This document shows positions 1 to 6,328 of a stretch of 45,127 nt of DNA, piece after piece. This DNA is from a virus. The position numbers and the translations under genes are program-made. Positions within the stretch are counted from its first letter, which is position 1; each line of letters starts with the position of its first letter. The notes beneath the pieces are model-generated. The model saw nothing but the letters and a program-made list of their open reading frames with translations, was not told the DNA's origin and ran no database searches. The stretch covers positions 1 through 45,127 of the IMG/VR virus record IMGVR_UViG_3300042922_000646; one strand, written 5' to 3'.

Positions 1-135
1 TACTTGAGCAGTTGCGCTTTTACCAGTAACAATATTTTGTAAAGTGGACTGAGTTACCCCCGATCTATCAGCGAGGTGATTTAATGTTATACCAAAAGCA
101 TCAAGCAAAAATAAAATTCGTCCAGAAATATCCAT
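1..135 (-). CDS. XRE-family regulator, N-terminal part (runs off left edge)
   Basis: Reverse-strand reading frame beginning with ATG at 135, preceded by a good ribosome binding site (GGAGG), and still open at base 1 after 45 codons. The translation starts MDISGRILFLLDAFGITLNH and continues with helix-turn-helix residues ADRSGVTQSTLQNIVTGKS, a typical XRE (Cro/CI-type) DNA-binding domain lacking its last helix. The missing C-terminal half appears to lie at the other end of the window (44995-45127, also reverse strand, beginning ITLEDFFREKDEF), so this is probably one gene cut when a circular molecule was linearised. The role is inferred: a repressor of the divergent gene at 283 and/or of itself. 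Confidence 0.8.
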   Translation of the reverse strand, partial: MDISGRILFLLDAFGITLNHLADRSGVTQSTLQNIVTGKSATAQV

Positions 136-165
136 TTGAGCCTCCGCACTTTTACGTTTGCCCAA

Positions 166-195
166 ATTATACTTTCTGTACATCTAACGCGCCAA
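166..195 (-). promoter_or_regulatory. Promoter of the edge XRE regulator
   Basis: On the reverse strand TTGGCG (195-190) and a perfect TATAAT (171-166) are separated by 18 bases, about 30 bases upstream of the ATG at 135. A sigma-A type promoter by sequence only. Confidence 0.5.
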
Positions 196-206
196 CGTCA
201 TAAGGT

Positions 207-235
207 TTGAAAAATAATGTTTAAACGATTAAATT
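207..235 (+). promoter_or_regulatory. Promoter of the small gene at 283
   Basis: TTGAAA (207-212), 17-base spacer, TAAATT (230-235). It is divergent from the promoter at 166-195, so both lie in one compact regulatory region that an XRE repressor could control. Confidence 0.4.
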
Positions 236-282
236 TAATGCGAGCATCATTATTCGATTTCGTCAAAGGGGTGACATTCAAC

Positions 283-522
283 ATGATGTGCTGTTCAAAC
301 ACTGAAACTTTGAAAAGGGTTAATAATTTACTTCGCTGCCTCCCTCAACACGTAAACGATGCATCGATAATCAAGATATATGAGCTATTGAGAACAAGTA
401 GATGCTTGCCTGGTGATATAGATGTAATTATATTCTGTGTAGCCTCTACTTGTGCTAGTCATTATGAAGAAGGGTATGAGTTGGGGGTACGTGGCAATAA
501 CAAAAAACATGCGTTGATTTAA
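283..522 (+). CDS. Hypothetical 79-aa protein
   Basis: I do not recognise this protein. The open frame could begin at 217, but the ATG at 283 is preceded by an excellent ribosome binding site (AAAGGGGTGA at 265-274), so 283 was chosen; the product starts MMCCSNTETLKRVNNLLRCL. It is mostly helical, has several cysteines and no obvious membrane segment. It is divergent from the XRE regulator at 135 and followed by the attachment-site region, a position where phages often carry excisionase, antirepressor or superinfection genes. No function can be assigned. Confidence 0.6.
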   Translation: MMCCSNTETLKRVNNLLRCLPQHVNDASIIKIYELLRTSRCLPGDIDVIIFCVASTCASHYEEGYELGVRGNNKKHALI

Positions 523-540
523 TCAGTGGCAACAAAAAAC

Positions 541-561
541 TTGTATGCAGGTTTGTATGCA
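541..561 (+). repeat. Integrase arm-type direct repeats, left of attP core
   Basis: Two copies of TTGTATGCA at 541-549 and 553-561, i.e. with a 12-base period. The same pair with the same period recurs at 780-800 on the other side of the tRNA fragment. Paired short direct repeats flanking a core are typical arm sites for tyrosine recombinases with an N-terminal arm-binding domain. Confidence 0.65.
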
Positions 562-660
562 ACGGTTATTTACGCGTGCTTACGAAAGCTTACTCCAATT
601 AACACAAACACAGGGTTAAAGCGCCTTTTTTACGCTAGTACGCGCAATTTTATGATACCT

Positions 661-711
661 AACTTGTTCGTAATGAGGGGGTCGCAGGTTCAAATCCTGT
701 TATCGGCTCCA
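661..711 (+). other. attP core: 3' half of a tRNA-Thr (CGT) gene
   Basis: The segment reads like the 3' half of a tRNA: an anticodon-loop-like TTCGTAA (667-673), variable loop, T arm (GCAGG, TTCAAAT, CCTGT at 683-699) and acceptor end TATCGGC-T-CCA finishing at 711. No matching 5' half (it should start GCCGATA) lies upstream, so it is not a functional tRNA gene. The integrase gene is about 140 bases away and arm repeats lie on both sides. This is the expected structure of a phage attP that restores the 3' end of a host tRNA-Thr gene on integration. The exact crossover cannot be read from one site. Confidence 0.75.
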
Positions 712-724
712 CATGAATATAGAT

Positions 725-771
725 AAAACAAGGCATTGCAGCGTTATTGAAGCGCCGCAATGCCTTGTTTT
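725..771 (+). terminator. Strong bidirectional hairpin downstream of the tRNA fragment
   Basis: A perfect 15-bp stem, AAAACAAGGCATTGC (725-739) with its complement at 757-771, 17-base loop, and T-rich ends on both strands. It probably ends the restored tRNA transcript after integration, and could also stop leftward transcription from the integrase side. Confidence 0.7.
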
Positions 772-779
772 ATGTCTAG

Positions 780-800
780 TTGTATGCATTTTTGTATGCA
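780..800 (+). repeat. Integrase arm-type direct repeats, right of attP core
   Basis: Two copies of TTGTATGCA at 780-788 and 792-800, matching the pair at 541-561 in sequence and 12-base period. Confidence 0.65.
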
Positions 801-810
801 GGAAGACTGA

Positions 811-836
811 AAAATAATAACCTGATGTTATTTTTT
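811..836 (-). terminator. Terminator of the integrase gene
   Basis: On the reverse strand the inverted repeat AATAAC / GTTATT (arms at 816-821 and 827-832, 5-base loop) is followed by a T-rich run, about 20 bases beyond the integrase stop codon. The stem is short and AT-rich. Confidence 0.4.
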
Positions 837-853
837 ACACAGATTAACACAGG

Positions 854-2065
854 TTAACGAGTTTTATTTTTAAATCTCTTATCTAAATCGGAAAGTGATT
901 TTCTTCTTTCTAGAGGAATTAAATGGAAATAACGGTTATAAGTAACATATATATCGCTGTGTCCCAATCGCCGCGAAACATAACTAATATCTTCATGTTC
1001 GGCAAGTAAGTGACTCGCATGAGTGTGGCGCAAGCAGTGAAATGTCAAACGTGTAATTCCGCAATCATCACAAAAATCGGGGAACCAAGAACTTATGGTA
1101 TCAGGATGGAGCGGATTGCCGTCTTCCCGACAAAAAATTAAATTTCCTTTACTGTAATTGTCTCCGAGTCTGTTTTTATACTCGGTTTGTTTTTTTGCGT
1201 GACTACGAAAAACATCGAGAACGGCCTTTGTCACTTCGATTTTGCGACGTTTTTTGTTCTTGGTAAGCTTATACTCATAGCCTCTTTCTTTTGTGTGCGA
1301 CAACGATCGCTTAACAAAAACAGTGCTATTACTATAATCGATTGCGTCCCACGTAAGTGCAAGTAGTTCGCCGCGCCGCATCCCGGTCCGCAATGCGACA
1401 AAAATTAAAGCGTAATAGGACGTGTCAGCGGTGTGGCGCTCTAGTACGCCTATTTCTTTTTGAGAGAAAACCTTTACAAGATCGCTATCGGGGTCGTAGT
1501 CTTCAGGAATTGCAGGCTCGGGCAAATCAATTTTAAGAGCAACGTTTTTTTCAATTATTTCATCTTTAAAAAGAGCATCGTTTAAAATCCTGCGAATAAC
1601 GCTGTGGTGATACAAAACAACATCCTTGCTTACTGGTTTAAATGGCCTGGTTTTTCCGGTTTTTTTCCCGCTCTCTAATTGCCCGACTTCGTATATTTTG
1701 TTATAGAAATCCATTAAATCTGAACGCTTAAGCTCGTGAACCTTAATATGTCCCAACCAAGGGACTATGCGCAACGTAATACAATTCTTATAACTTTCAA
1801 ATGTCTTTGACGATAATTTTAGTGCGGGCGGCGTGGTCAGCCATTTTTCAAAATACTCCTTAATAGTCAATTTAGAGGGAGGGACATAAGTGTTTTCTGC
1901 CAGTTTAACTAGAATTTTAAGTCTCTCGGTTTTGGCTTCTTCCATATCTGTTGTATTTAAAAGATGAGAAACTGTCTTCCGTTTTTTTGTAACTGGATCA
2001 ATACCATAATCGACAATAAGAGTAATGGATTTTTTAGAGCGCGGCAGAATTCTTACAGTTGCCAA
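854..2065 (-). CDS. int: Tyrosine-recombinase integrase
   Basis: 403 aa, the usual length for Gram-positive phage/ICE integrases (Tn916/phi-type). An N-terminal arm-binding region (about 1-60) is followed by a core-binding SAM-like domain (about 65-180) and the catalytic domain (about 200-400). Catalytic residues are visible: R230 in TGMRRGELLAL, H343-x-x-R346 in FHCLRHTHASHLL, H369 in RRLGHS, and the nucleophile Y379 in NRYFHLIP. It catalyses recombination between attP (540-800, just downstream) and a host tRNA-Thr gene. It is co-oriented with and 3 bases from the repressor gene, so it is probably expressed from the lysogenic promoter. All active-site residues are present. Confidence 0.95.
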   Translation of the reverse strand: MATVRILPRSKKSITLIVDYGIDPVTKKRKTVSHLLNTTDMEEAKTERLKILVKLAENTYVPPSKLTIKEYFEKWLTTPPALKLSSKTFESYKNCITLRIVPWLGHIKVHELKRSDLMDFYNKIYEVGQLESGKKTGKTRPFKPVSKDVVLYHHSVIRRILNDALFKDEIIEKNVALKIDLPEPAIPEDYDPDSDLVKVFSQKEIGVLERHTADTSYYALIFVALRTGMRRGELLALTWDAIDYSNSTVFVKRSLSHTKERGYEYKLTKNKKRRKIEVTKAVLDVFRSHAKKQTEYKNRLGDNYSKGNLIFCREDGNPLHPDTISSWFPDFCDDCGITRLTFHCLRHTHASHLLAEHEDISYVSRRLGHSDIYVTYNRYFHLIPLERRKSLSDLDKRFKNKTR

Positions 2066-2068
2066 TTT

Positions 2069-3178
2069 TTATACTCCCTCCTTTTTCAGCTTGGCGTTTT
2101 CTAAGTTTGAAATCATATTAATATGCATATTTATCATTGCTTGTATGGATTCGGGAGATACGCCGCTAGATTCAGCCATTTTAATTGTTTCAGACCATCG
2201 TGGGTCATTGCTGGAAGTAACGGAAAGCATAAAATCATAATCAATCAAGGTAGGCGCAGTTTCGCGAATAACACCAACAACTACGCCTATAATTTGATGA
2301 TCATGGTTTAATTTAATATCTTTATATTCAGGGTTAGCCGAGCGTAAATAAGCTTGGCCTTTTTTATTTATGTAGTATTTTATGCAAATATCTCCTGTGC
2401 CGCTATTAATAATGCCGACGGCTTGTCCGTCAAAAGGGGTTGTATTTTGGCGCAACAGAACAATATCGCCTGAGTAGATTCCCACAAAAAGCATTGAATC
2501 GCCTTTTACTCTTATTGCAAAATCGGCAACAATGCCACCAGGAGAAAGGATTTGCTCAGACCAGTTGCGTTTATCATACAAATCACACTCGCAAAGAAAC
2601 TCTTTGATAACAGGGATTGTTGTTGATTGGCCTGATTTTTGCGCCTCGTAATTATATGAATTATTTTTGGAAACTTGAATCAATATGTCTAGTAAGGAGG
2701 ATTTGAATTCTATATCAGGGTCTAGTTTGTTTAACACTTGCCTTATTCCACCAGGAGTAAAAGCAAACGTGACTTTATGAGTTTGACAAAAATATCTTAA
2801 AGCAGCTTCGAGGTGGATAGCTGTTTCTGAAGAAAATTCTTCAGGGTAAACACCGGGTATTGAGAGTGAAGAGATTGCGTTATTTATATCGCGATCTAAC
2901 TTGCTATGCCCTTCGAAGAAATCTAAAACAGAAAGTTTTTGTTCCGATGAAAACTCCGATAAGTACCCTGCCTTCTCCATCAACTCACCGTAGTTAACAT
3001 TTAAGAATTTTGAAAGAGTAGCTAAAGTTGTCGGCAAAGGAACTTGTTGACCAGATTCTGCTCTTGACAATGTTGTTTGAGAAACGCCGGATGCAATTGA
3101 CAATTGCTTTTGAGTTGTATAGCCAGCTTCAAGCCTGAGCGCTTTAAAATACTCGCCAAAGAAATTGTTTTTTTCCAA
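2069..3178 (-). CDS. CI-like repressor with XRE and S24 (LexA-type) domains
   Basis: 369 aa, starting with TTG at 3178 after the ribosome binding site GAGGTG. Residues 8-65 are an XRE helix-turn-helix (QLSIASGVSQTTLSRAESG). Residues about 185-305 are an S24 domain with catalytic S228 (VKGDSM) and K267 (DICIKYYIN). The expected Ala-Gly or Cys-Gly cleavage pair ahead of the Ser is not obvious: the region reads VIKEFLCECDLYD. A C-terminal tail of about 60 residues is unusual for this family. The linker (70-185) is also long. It would hold the prophage silent by binding the TGCG-N4-CGCA operators at 3227-3337. Whether it self-cleaves in the SOS response is uncertain. Confidence 0.9.
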   Translation of the reverse strand: MEKNNFFGEYFKALRLEAGYTTQKQLSIASGVSQTTLSRAESGQQVPLPTTLATLSKFLNVNYGELMEKAGYLSEFSSEQKLSVLDFFEGHSKLDRDINNAISSLSIPGVYPEEFSSETAIHLEAALRYFCQTHKVTFAFTPGGIRQVLNKLDPDIEFKSSLLDILIQVSKNNSYNYEAQKSGQSTTIPVIKEFLCECDLYDKRNWSEQILSPGGIVADFAIRVKGDSMLFVGIYSGDIVLLRQNTTPFDGQAVGIINSGTGDICIKYYINKKGQAYLRSANPEYKDIKLNHDHQIIGVVVGVIRETAPTLIDYDFMLSVTSSNDPRWSETIKMAESSGVSPESIQAMINMHINMISNLENAKLKKEGV

Positions 3179-3212
3179 TCAGGACACCTCATTGCGATTA
3201 ATAATTAAACTC

Positions 3213-3241
3213 ATTATAGTACATATATTGCGTCCGCGCAA
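3213..3241 (-). promoter_or_regulatory. Leftward lysogenic promoter (repressor-integrase)
   Basis: Reverse strand: TTGCGC (3241-3236), 17-base spacer, TATAAT (3218-3213), about 35 bases upstream of the repressor start. The -35 box lies within the palindromic operator 3227-3242, which suggests autoregulation. Confidence 0.65.
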
Positions 3242-3337
3242 TTAATTTATGCATATTTAATAAAAATAATTGCGCAGTAGAATAAAATGGTATATATTAA
3301 AAATGCGAGGTCGCATAAAAAATATGCGCAAGCGAAT
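3227..3337. promoter_or_regulatory. Repressor/Cro operator array
   Basis: Three dyads share the pattern WTGCG-N4-CGCAW: ATTGCGTCCGCGCAAT (3227-3242), ATGCGAGGTCGCAT (3303-3316) and the imperfect ATGCGCAAGCGAAT (3324-3337); a half-site ATTGCG lies at 3269-3274. The first covers the leftward -35 box and the others sit just downstream of the rightward -10, the classical arrangement of a lambda-type switch. Binding is inferred from position and symmetry. Confidence 0.65.
3270..3298 (+). promoter_or_regulatory. Rightward early promoter
   Basis: TTGCGC (3270-3275), 17-base spacer, TATATT (3293-3298). It has the same -35 hexamer as the opposing repressor promoter and lies between operator dyads. 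It would drive the early operon starting at 3364. Confidence 0.55.
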
Positions 3338-3363
3338 AATTTACAAGGGAGGTCGTAAAAACC

Positions 3364-3627
3364 GTGGGTAAAACCAAGAAAGTTATAAGGCTTAAGGTGA
3401 AAGAGCTAATGAAAGCACAAATAGACGCCAATATACCGACTGATGCAATTTTAGCAGAAAGAATAGGCGTGTCCGCATCGCAAGTATGGAGGGCGAAATT
3501 GCCTACAAATGACAATAGATATAATGCACCAGGTAATCAATTTATAGCCGGTGTCATTGATGCACTTAATGGTCGATTTGAAGATTTTTTCTACGTTGAC
3601 GAAATACCTCTTAATGAGGCGGTGTAA
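3364..3627 (+). CDS. Cro-like XRE/HTH regulator
   Basis: 87 aa, GTG start at 3364 preceded by AAGGGAGG. Residues 12-60 form a helix-turn-helix of Cro/CI type (AILAERIGVSASQVWRAKLP). The C-terminal residues ALNGRFEDFFYVDEIP resemble the end of many small phage XRE regulators. Being the first gene of the rightward operon and divergent from the S24 repressor across shared operators, it most likely acts as the lytic-side Cro repressor. Family assignment is good, the role is by position. Confidence 0.8.
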   Translation: MGKTKKVIRLKVKELMKAQIDANIPTDAILAERIGVSASQVWRAKLPTNDNRYNAPGNQFIAGVIDALNGRFEDFFYVDEIPLNEAV

Positions 3628-3632
3628 AAGAA

Positions 3633-3932
3633 GTGATTGAATGTGTTGGATGCAAAACCAGAGTCGAAGAGAAAACGAAGTTTTGCCCTGAGTGCGGAAA
3701 ACAAATACCTAAAATTGAAATTGCCCCAGAAAATAAAACAAAAGGCATATTGTTTGCGACGTTGGAGCAGATATCCGACATTTTGCAGATAAGCAAACCG
3801 ACAACATACAAGCTTATCGAAAATGACAACCTGCCTTGGTTCCCTATAGGCAGAGATAAGAGATTTATTGTTCCTGAAGTTTTGCGCTGGGCTATAAACA
3901 GACAGGTTCAAAGCGGGAGAAAACAGGCGTAA
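3633..3932 (+). CDS. Zinc-ribbon plus excisionase-like HTH protein
   Basis: 99 aa, GTG start at 3633 after GAGGCGGTG, five bases past the Cro stop codon. Residues 1-24 hold two CxxC pairs (C4, C7, C18, C21), a zinc ribbon. Residues 40-90 are a MerR-type winged helix-turn-helix like excisionase/HTH_17 proteins (TLEQISDILQISKPTTYKLI, then VPEVLRWAINRQ). It could be an Xis that directs excision, or a general DNA-binding regulator. The fusion of a zinc ribbon to a HTH_17 domain is not common. Its position beside cro fits an early regulator. Confidence 0.75.
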   Translation: MIECVGCKTRVEEKTKFCPECGKQIPKIEIAPENKTKGILFATLEQISDILQISKPTTYKLIENDNLPWFPIGRDKRFIVPEVLRWAINRQVQSGRKQA

Positions 3933-3951
3933 CAAAAGGAGGGACAAGCCA

Positions 3952-4071
3952 ACGTCTATTAAAAACCTGGACGACAAAATATCAGCAGGGACAATAGTAT
4001 TTAGCATAGCTTACCTAACCTGGCATATTTATTCGGCGGTGGCGGCGGGACGCATGGTAATTAATTTTTAG
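3952..4071 (+). CDS. 39-aa membrane miniprotein, apparent ACG start
   Basis: Forty codons starting with ACG at 3952 and ending with TAG at 4071. A strong ribosome binding site (GGAGGG, 3938-3943) sits 8 bases upstream, and no ATG, GTG or TTG is in frame near it. The product begins TSIKNLDDKISAG and has one hydrophobic segment (TIVFSIAYLTWHIYSAVAA). The frame fills the gap between two real genes. It is either a gene using the rare ACG start or one whose ATG has mutated (or was misread). Unknown function; possible membrane-acting early protein. Confidence 0.5.
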   Translation, partial: TSIKNLDDKISAGTIVFSIAYLTWHIYSAVAAGRMVINF

Positions 4072-4086
4072 AGAGGAGAGCGTAAA

Positions 4087-4386
4087 GTGATTGAGCAAAA
4101 AGAAAGCGCCACTACTGCGAATAGTGGCGGAGAGTGCCTTGGCCTTTGTGTAAATTGCGAACATGCCGCACTGGACCATACATCAGAACCCTGTAAATTT
4201 TGCCATAACGCAAGAGGGATATTCACCAACTTCAGCAAGGCGAAAGACAAACAGGAATCCCAAAAGTGCAATACATGCCGCAACAACACCGAACTTCCAC
4301 GAGAAAAGGGAACGCCGATCAATCAACAAGGATTCCCTTGCAATGTTTGCGTGGATGAATATTTTTATCACTCTAAAATTGATTAA
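4087..4386 (+). CDS. Cys-rich hypothetical protein (zinc-binding)
   Basis: 99 aa, GTG start at 4087 after GAGAGGAGAG. Multiple CxxC or Cx2-4C pairs (LCVNCEH, PCKFCHN, KCNTCRNN, PCNVCVDE) indicate binding of two zinc ions. I do not recognise a named family; similar cysteine-rich small proteins are common in early regions of Firmicutes phages. It is the last gene before a convergent reverse-strand gene and overlaps that gene's stop codon by 4 bases. Confidence 0.7.
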   Translation: MIEQKESATTANSGGECLGLCVNCEHAALDHTSEPCKFCHNARGIFTNFSKAKDKQESQKCNTCRNNTELPREKGTPINQQGFPCNVCVDEYFYHSKID

Positions 4387-4583
4387 GCAGGAAATACGTC
4401 TGGAAGACTTGCAACGACTGAACATTTTTTAACATCAGAACAGCGTGCCTCATGAGCGCATTCAAAGCGAATTGGCTTCCATCCACTGGTTGTTTTGCTG
4501 TTCATATCGGCGCACTCTACAGTAATGGAATGCATTCCGTTTAAGTGTGAACAGAAACCGGAAAAACTCTTGAATTTATTCAA
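4383..4583 (-). CDS. Small Cys-rich protein on the opposite strand
   Basis: 66 aa, TTG start at 4583 chosen because a near-perfect ribosome binding site (AAAGGAGGTGATG) lies 7 bases upstream. Product MNKFKSFSGFCSHLNGMHSI with six cysteines and conserved-looking pattern ECAHEARCSDVKKC, likely metal-binding. It is the only reverse-strand gene between the repressor and the end of the structural genes, so it is probably expressed in the lysogen or independently of the early operon. The family is not recognised with certainty. Confidence 0.6.
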   Translation of the reverse strand: MNKFKSFSGFCSHLNGMHSITVECADMNSKTTSGWKPIRFECAHEARCSDVKKCSVVASLPDVFPA

Positions 4584-4657
4584 AACATCACCTCCTTTAA
4601 AATCTGAAAATTCGACAGGAGGAAATAATTTCCTACGTGAGACCACAAAGGAGTCCA

Positions 4658-4717
4658 ATGAAAAGCAAAAATAAAAAGCGCTTACAACTACTGCAAATAG
4701 CTGTAAGCGCTTCTTAA
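4658..4717 (+). CDS. Possible 19-aa peptide overlapping a perfect hairpin
   Basis: ATG at 4658 with AAAGGAG at 4647-4653 and 20 codons to TAA, encoding the basic peptide MKSKNKKRLQLLQIAVSAS. It almost completely contains the inverted repeat 4676-4712. The spacing to the ribosome binding site is short (4 bases). It may be a leader peptide or toxin-like peptide, or a chance frame around a structural RNA. Confidence 0.3.
   Translation: MKSKNKKRLQLLQIAVSAS
4676..4712. repeat. Perfect 11-bp inverted repeat
   Basis: AAGCGCTTACA (4676-4686) and TGTAAGCGCTT (4702-4712) with a 15-base loop. On the reverse strand it is followed by TTTTTATTTTT, so it would terminate leftward transcripts. It lies upstream of the reverse gene at 4583 and could insulate it from other leftward transcription. 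Confidence 0.55.
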
Positions 4718-4722
4718 AAAGC

Positions 4723-4793
4723 CACATATAGAGTTAAGAATTATCAGTAATTTAATTATACTCTATGTGCGGCAAAAACTCAATAGTTTTGCG
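4723..4793. repeat. Two inverted repeats in the intergenic region upstream of rep
   Basis: CACATATAGAGT (4723-4734) is imperfectly complementary to ACTCTATGTG (4761-4770), and GCAAAAACT (4773-4781) pairs with AGTTTTGC (4786-4793) with one bulge. The 340-base stretch 4584-4924 has otherwise only the hairpin at 4676-4712 and AT-rich DNA. Such dyads just upstream of a rolling-circle Rep gene could be part of an origin or control region; this is inference. Confidence 0.35.
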
Positions 4794-4924
4794 GCTTCAG
4801 AGCCGTTATAAACTTGATAAAACTAATTAATCTTTGAGTATTTTCACCTATTTTGTATTAGTAGTATATCCGATACGAAAAAGGATTATACCAAGGATTA
4901 AAATTTTATGAATGGGAGTGCTGC

Positions 4925-5677
4925 ATGTCGCATTTAAAACGCCGTGTTAAAGCAGGGCGGGTTATTGATACAAATGTCTACCATACCGCAAGGCATAATT
5001 CACCAAAAAGACCAAGACAGAAAAATCACAATACCACTTCAGAGCAGCAGAGAAAAAATAACGAGCGAAGATCACAAAACACCCTGTTCCAGATAATAAG
5101 TGCAAACTTTCGCCCTGATGATTACTACCTGACATTTACCTACGGAAAAGAGAAAGAAGAGCCGCCACCGGAAGAGGCAAAAAAATACTTAGGCAAGTTG
5201 CTGGACAAGCTGCGGAAAATTTACAAGAAGCTTGGAACGCCATTGAAGTACATCGGAGTGACCGAACACCAAAAATGCAGGATTCACCACCACCTATTAA
5301 TCAACAATATCGGAATTAGCATAAAGCAGATAAAAAAATATTGGGAACACGGCTTTATGAAGCTTCAACTATTCGCTGGTGAATGGGAAGACTGCGAACG
5401 CCTTGCAAACTACTTTGTAAAAGAGAGCGCCAATACCTTCAACACTGATAAAAAAGTTCACGGCCTACGATGGATTAGTAGCAAAAATTTAATCCACCCC
5501 AAACCGGAAGTAAAAGTCGTAAATGGCAGTAGCTGGCTCGAAAACCCCAAACCGATAAAGGGATATTACATAGCATTCGTGCGGCGCGGCTGGACACAAC
5601 ATGGATACCCATACATGTTCTACCGGATGGTTCAACTGCCGGGTAGCGAGGACGAAACATTTTGGGGTGATGGATAA
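4925..5677 (+). CDS. HUH-type rolling-circle replication initiator (Rep)
   Basis: 250 aa, ATG at 4925. The basic N-terminal region (1-55) is followed by the three HUH endonuclease motifs in order: motif 1 YLTFTYG (68-74), the His motif RIHHHLLI (119-126), and the Tyr motif ANYFVKE with Y163 and K166. This is the fold of Rep proteins of rolling-circle plasmids and of small single-stranded DNA phages. It would nick one strand at an origin and remain bound to the 5' end. In a dsDNA tailed phage it suggests plasmid-like replication, supported by the nearby SSB and ParABS genes. The origin was not identified. Closest named family not certain. Confidence 0.75.
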   Translation: MSHLKRRVKAGRVIDTNVYHTARHNSPKRPRQKNHNTTSEQQRKNNERRSQNTLFQIISANFRPDDYYLTFTYGKEKEEPPPEEAKKYLGKLLDKLRKIYKKLGTPLKYIGVTEHQKCRIHHHLLINNIGISIKQIKKYWEHGFMKLQLFAGEWEDCERLANYFVKESANTFNTDKKVHGLRWISSKNLIHPKPEVKVVNGSSWLENPKPIKGYYIAFVRRGWTQHGYPYMFYRMVQLPGSEDETFWGDG

Positions 5678-5988
5678 TGCCAAAGTGTGTACCGGGGCCG
5701 ACAACATGGGCCATTTGCCCGAAGTGCTACAAGGACGGAACCGTTACTGGCTATAAAAATCCAATGCTAGATATGCAATGCGAATGCGGTAATACATGGC
5801 GAACCATTTCCAGCCTTTGCAGCTTCTGCCATAAACCATCGGAAACACCGCATTTCGTTGATTGCAAATATTGCAAAGACATTAAAAAGGAGTCGATAAA
5901 AGATGACAGCGACGGACATAGTACCAAGCGCCGTAATTCCCGCAAAAAGCAAGAGATATTACAGCAGGGTAATAACCCCTATAACTGA
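5677..5988 (+). CDS. Zinc-ribbon protein
   Basis: 103 aa; ATG at 5677 overlaps the rep stop codon (TAATG), so the two are translationally coupled. Four CxxC pairs (CPKC, CECG, CSFC, CKYC) indicate two zinc ribbons in residues 14-66; the last 35 residues are highly charged. It is probably a nucleic-acid-binding helper of Rep or a transcription-related protein. Family not recognised. Confidence 0.7.
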   Translation: MPKCVPGPTTWAICPKCYKDGTVTGYKNPMLDMQCECGNTWRTISSLCSFCHKPSETPHFVDCKYCKDIKKESIKDDSDGHSTKRRNSRKKQEILQQGNNPYN

Positions 5989-6328
5989 ACCGACTGACGT
6001 AATAATGCCCTATATAACCCGCAAAATGCCGCTAGAAGATTTAGAAGCAAAACTTTTCGCTCAGTTTGGGGACAAGCTGCAGCCTCGGCGCTTTCGGGTT
6101 GAACCGCCGCAACAACCAACGGAAAAAGAATTTCCCCGACAAAACCCTCCTCCCGCCGCATGGAAGCATGAAAGGGCCAAAATGCAGATAGAGCATTTAA
6201 CTGCTGAAAGATACCTGCAGTTAGTTGAGCAAGGAAAAAATATTACAGACGTAGCCCGCATGTACAACACCGCTGAAGCAGCCATAAGAGCGAAAATCCG
6301 TAACTGGGAGAGGAAGGCCAATGACTAG
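5903..6328 (+). CDS. Hypothetical protein with C-terminal HTH
   Basis: 141 aa, ATG at 5903 with AAGGAG upstream, overlapping the 3' end of the preceding gene by 86 bases. The last 45 residues look like a helix-turn-helix (AERYLQLVEQGKNITDVARM, then AIRAKIRNWER) as in resolvase/transposase-type DNA-binding domains. The N-terminal part is Pro-rich. Function unknown; probably DNA-binding. Confidence 0.65.
   Translation: MTATDIVPSAVIPAKSKRYYSRVITPITEPTDVIMPYITRKMPLEDLEAKLFAQFGDKLQPRRFRVEPPQQPTEKEFPRQNPPPAAWKHERAKMQIEHLTAERYLQLVEQGKNITDVARMYNTAEAAIRAKIRNWERKAND

Noticed and set aside
661-711. A complete tRNA-Thr gene
   Set aside because: The 5' half and acceptor partner GCCGATA are missing, so only the 3' part is present.
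526-726. 66-codon open frame across the att region
   Set aside because: It overlaps the integrase arm repeats and tRNA 3' fragment, so it is not a likely gene.
4163-4432. Open frames on both strands overlapping the Cys-rich gene at 4087
   Set aside because: No ribosome binding site and they shadow a gene with a better start.
4584-4727. Longer version of the reverse-strand gene starting at 4727
   Set aside because: It runs through the inverted repeat and lacks a start signal; the TTG at 4583 has a near-perfect ribosome binding site.
5751-5952. Reverse-strand frames within the zinc-ribbon gene
   Set aside because: Antisense shadows with no start signals.
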